NCBI GenBank assembly: GCA_017423885.1
Contig: JAFPCJ010000125.1
Span: forward strand, 1 to 5,197
Origin: Clostridia bacterium
Lineage (GTDB): Bacteria; Bacillota_A; Clostridia; Oscillospirales; Acutalibacteraceae
Length of the DNA stretch: 5,197 nt
Reading direction: 5' to 3'
The notes under the pieces were generated by a model that was not told the DNA's origin, did no database searches, and saw only the letters and a list, made by a program, of their open reading frames with translations. A program made the translations under genes and the position numbers. Shown piece by piece: positions 5,080 to 5,197 of this stretch; within the stretch, counting starts at the first letter, position 1, and each line of letters begins with the position of its first letter.

Positions 5080-5197
5080 AGTTAGCCCTCCAAAATAATA
5101 TTTTGTGTCTGCTGTGTTGATGCAACAGACTCAATACATCTTATGAGGGTAATAAAAGTCTGTTACATTTTTTTGTAAAAACTATAAAAATTCATTC
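5080..5197 (-). promoter_or_regulatory. Upstream region of the Cys-rich gene with weak promoter and inverted repeats
   Basis: This AT-rich stretch has no gene. On the - strand a poor sigma-A-like pair, TTTACA (5179-5174), 17 bases, TTTATT (5156-5151), is the best promoter I can find. CATAAGAT (5144-5137) loosely resembles a sigma-E -10 box (CATACAnT), but no convincing -35 element accompanies it. AACAGACT (5124-5131) and AGTCTGTT (5157-5164) are perfect 8-base inverted repeats 25 bases apart, and TTACA (5163-5167)/TGTAA (5174-5178) form another. Their role is unknown. Confidence 0.35.

Noticed and set aside
5137..5144. Sigma-E-type sporulation promoter for the Cys-rich gene
   Set aside because: CATAAGAT matches only 6 of 8 positions of the -10 consensus and no suitable -35 element is present at the right distance.
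1..5197. Mobile element, defence system, riboswitch or CRISPR
   Set aside because: No transposase, integrase, repeat array, terminal repeats or recognisable riboswitch fold was seen, and all gaps between genes are short.

Overview
The window looks like a piece of chromosome from a low-GC, anaerobic, Clostridia-type Firmicute, possibly in or near the Ruminococcaceae/Oscillospiraceae. Support comes from strong AGGAG-type ribosome binding sites, sigma-A-like promoters, a MecA-type ClpC adaptor, a DegV protein, a corrinoid-methyltransferase-like URO-D protein and a Cys-rich protein of a kind I associate with gut Clostridia. No insertion sequence, phage gene, CRISPR array, tRNA or rRNA is visible. 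Layout: (1) 1-459, + strand, is the 3' part of a uroporphyrinogen-decarboxylase-family gene, closed by a strong hairpin terminator at 467-511. (2) 515-1923, + strand, is a two-gene operon: a MarR-type regulator followed by a DegV/FakB-like fatty-acid-binding protein. It is driven by a perfect consensus promoter (TTGACA, 17 bp, TATAAT) whose -35 box lies inside a near-perfect palindrome, so autoregulation is likely. (3) 1927-2478, - strand, is a short MecA-like protein transcribed from its own extended -10 promoter and meeting degV tail to tail with 3 bp between the stops. (4) 2613-4240, + strand, is divergent from mecA-like: a 44-residue single-span membrane protein with a strong ribosome binding site, then a phosphohexomutase with an unusual C-terminal phosphate loop. 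(5) 4237-5079, - strand, is a 280-residue protein with 25 cysteines whose stop codon overlaps the mutase stop by 4 bp. (6) 5080-5197 is its upstream region, with short inverted repeats. Functionally the window is mostly a set of separate housekeeping or accessory units rather than one pathway. The best-supported functional link is regulator plus fatty-acid-binding protein in the marR-degV operon, which is analogous in outline to FabT control of fatty-acid synthesis in streptococci. The least described items are the 44-residue membrane protein and the Cys-rich protein. I saw no convincing new multi-gene system.
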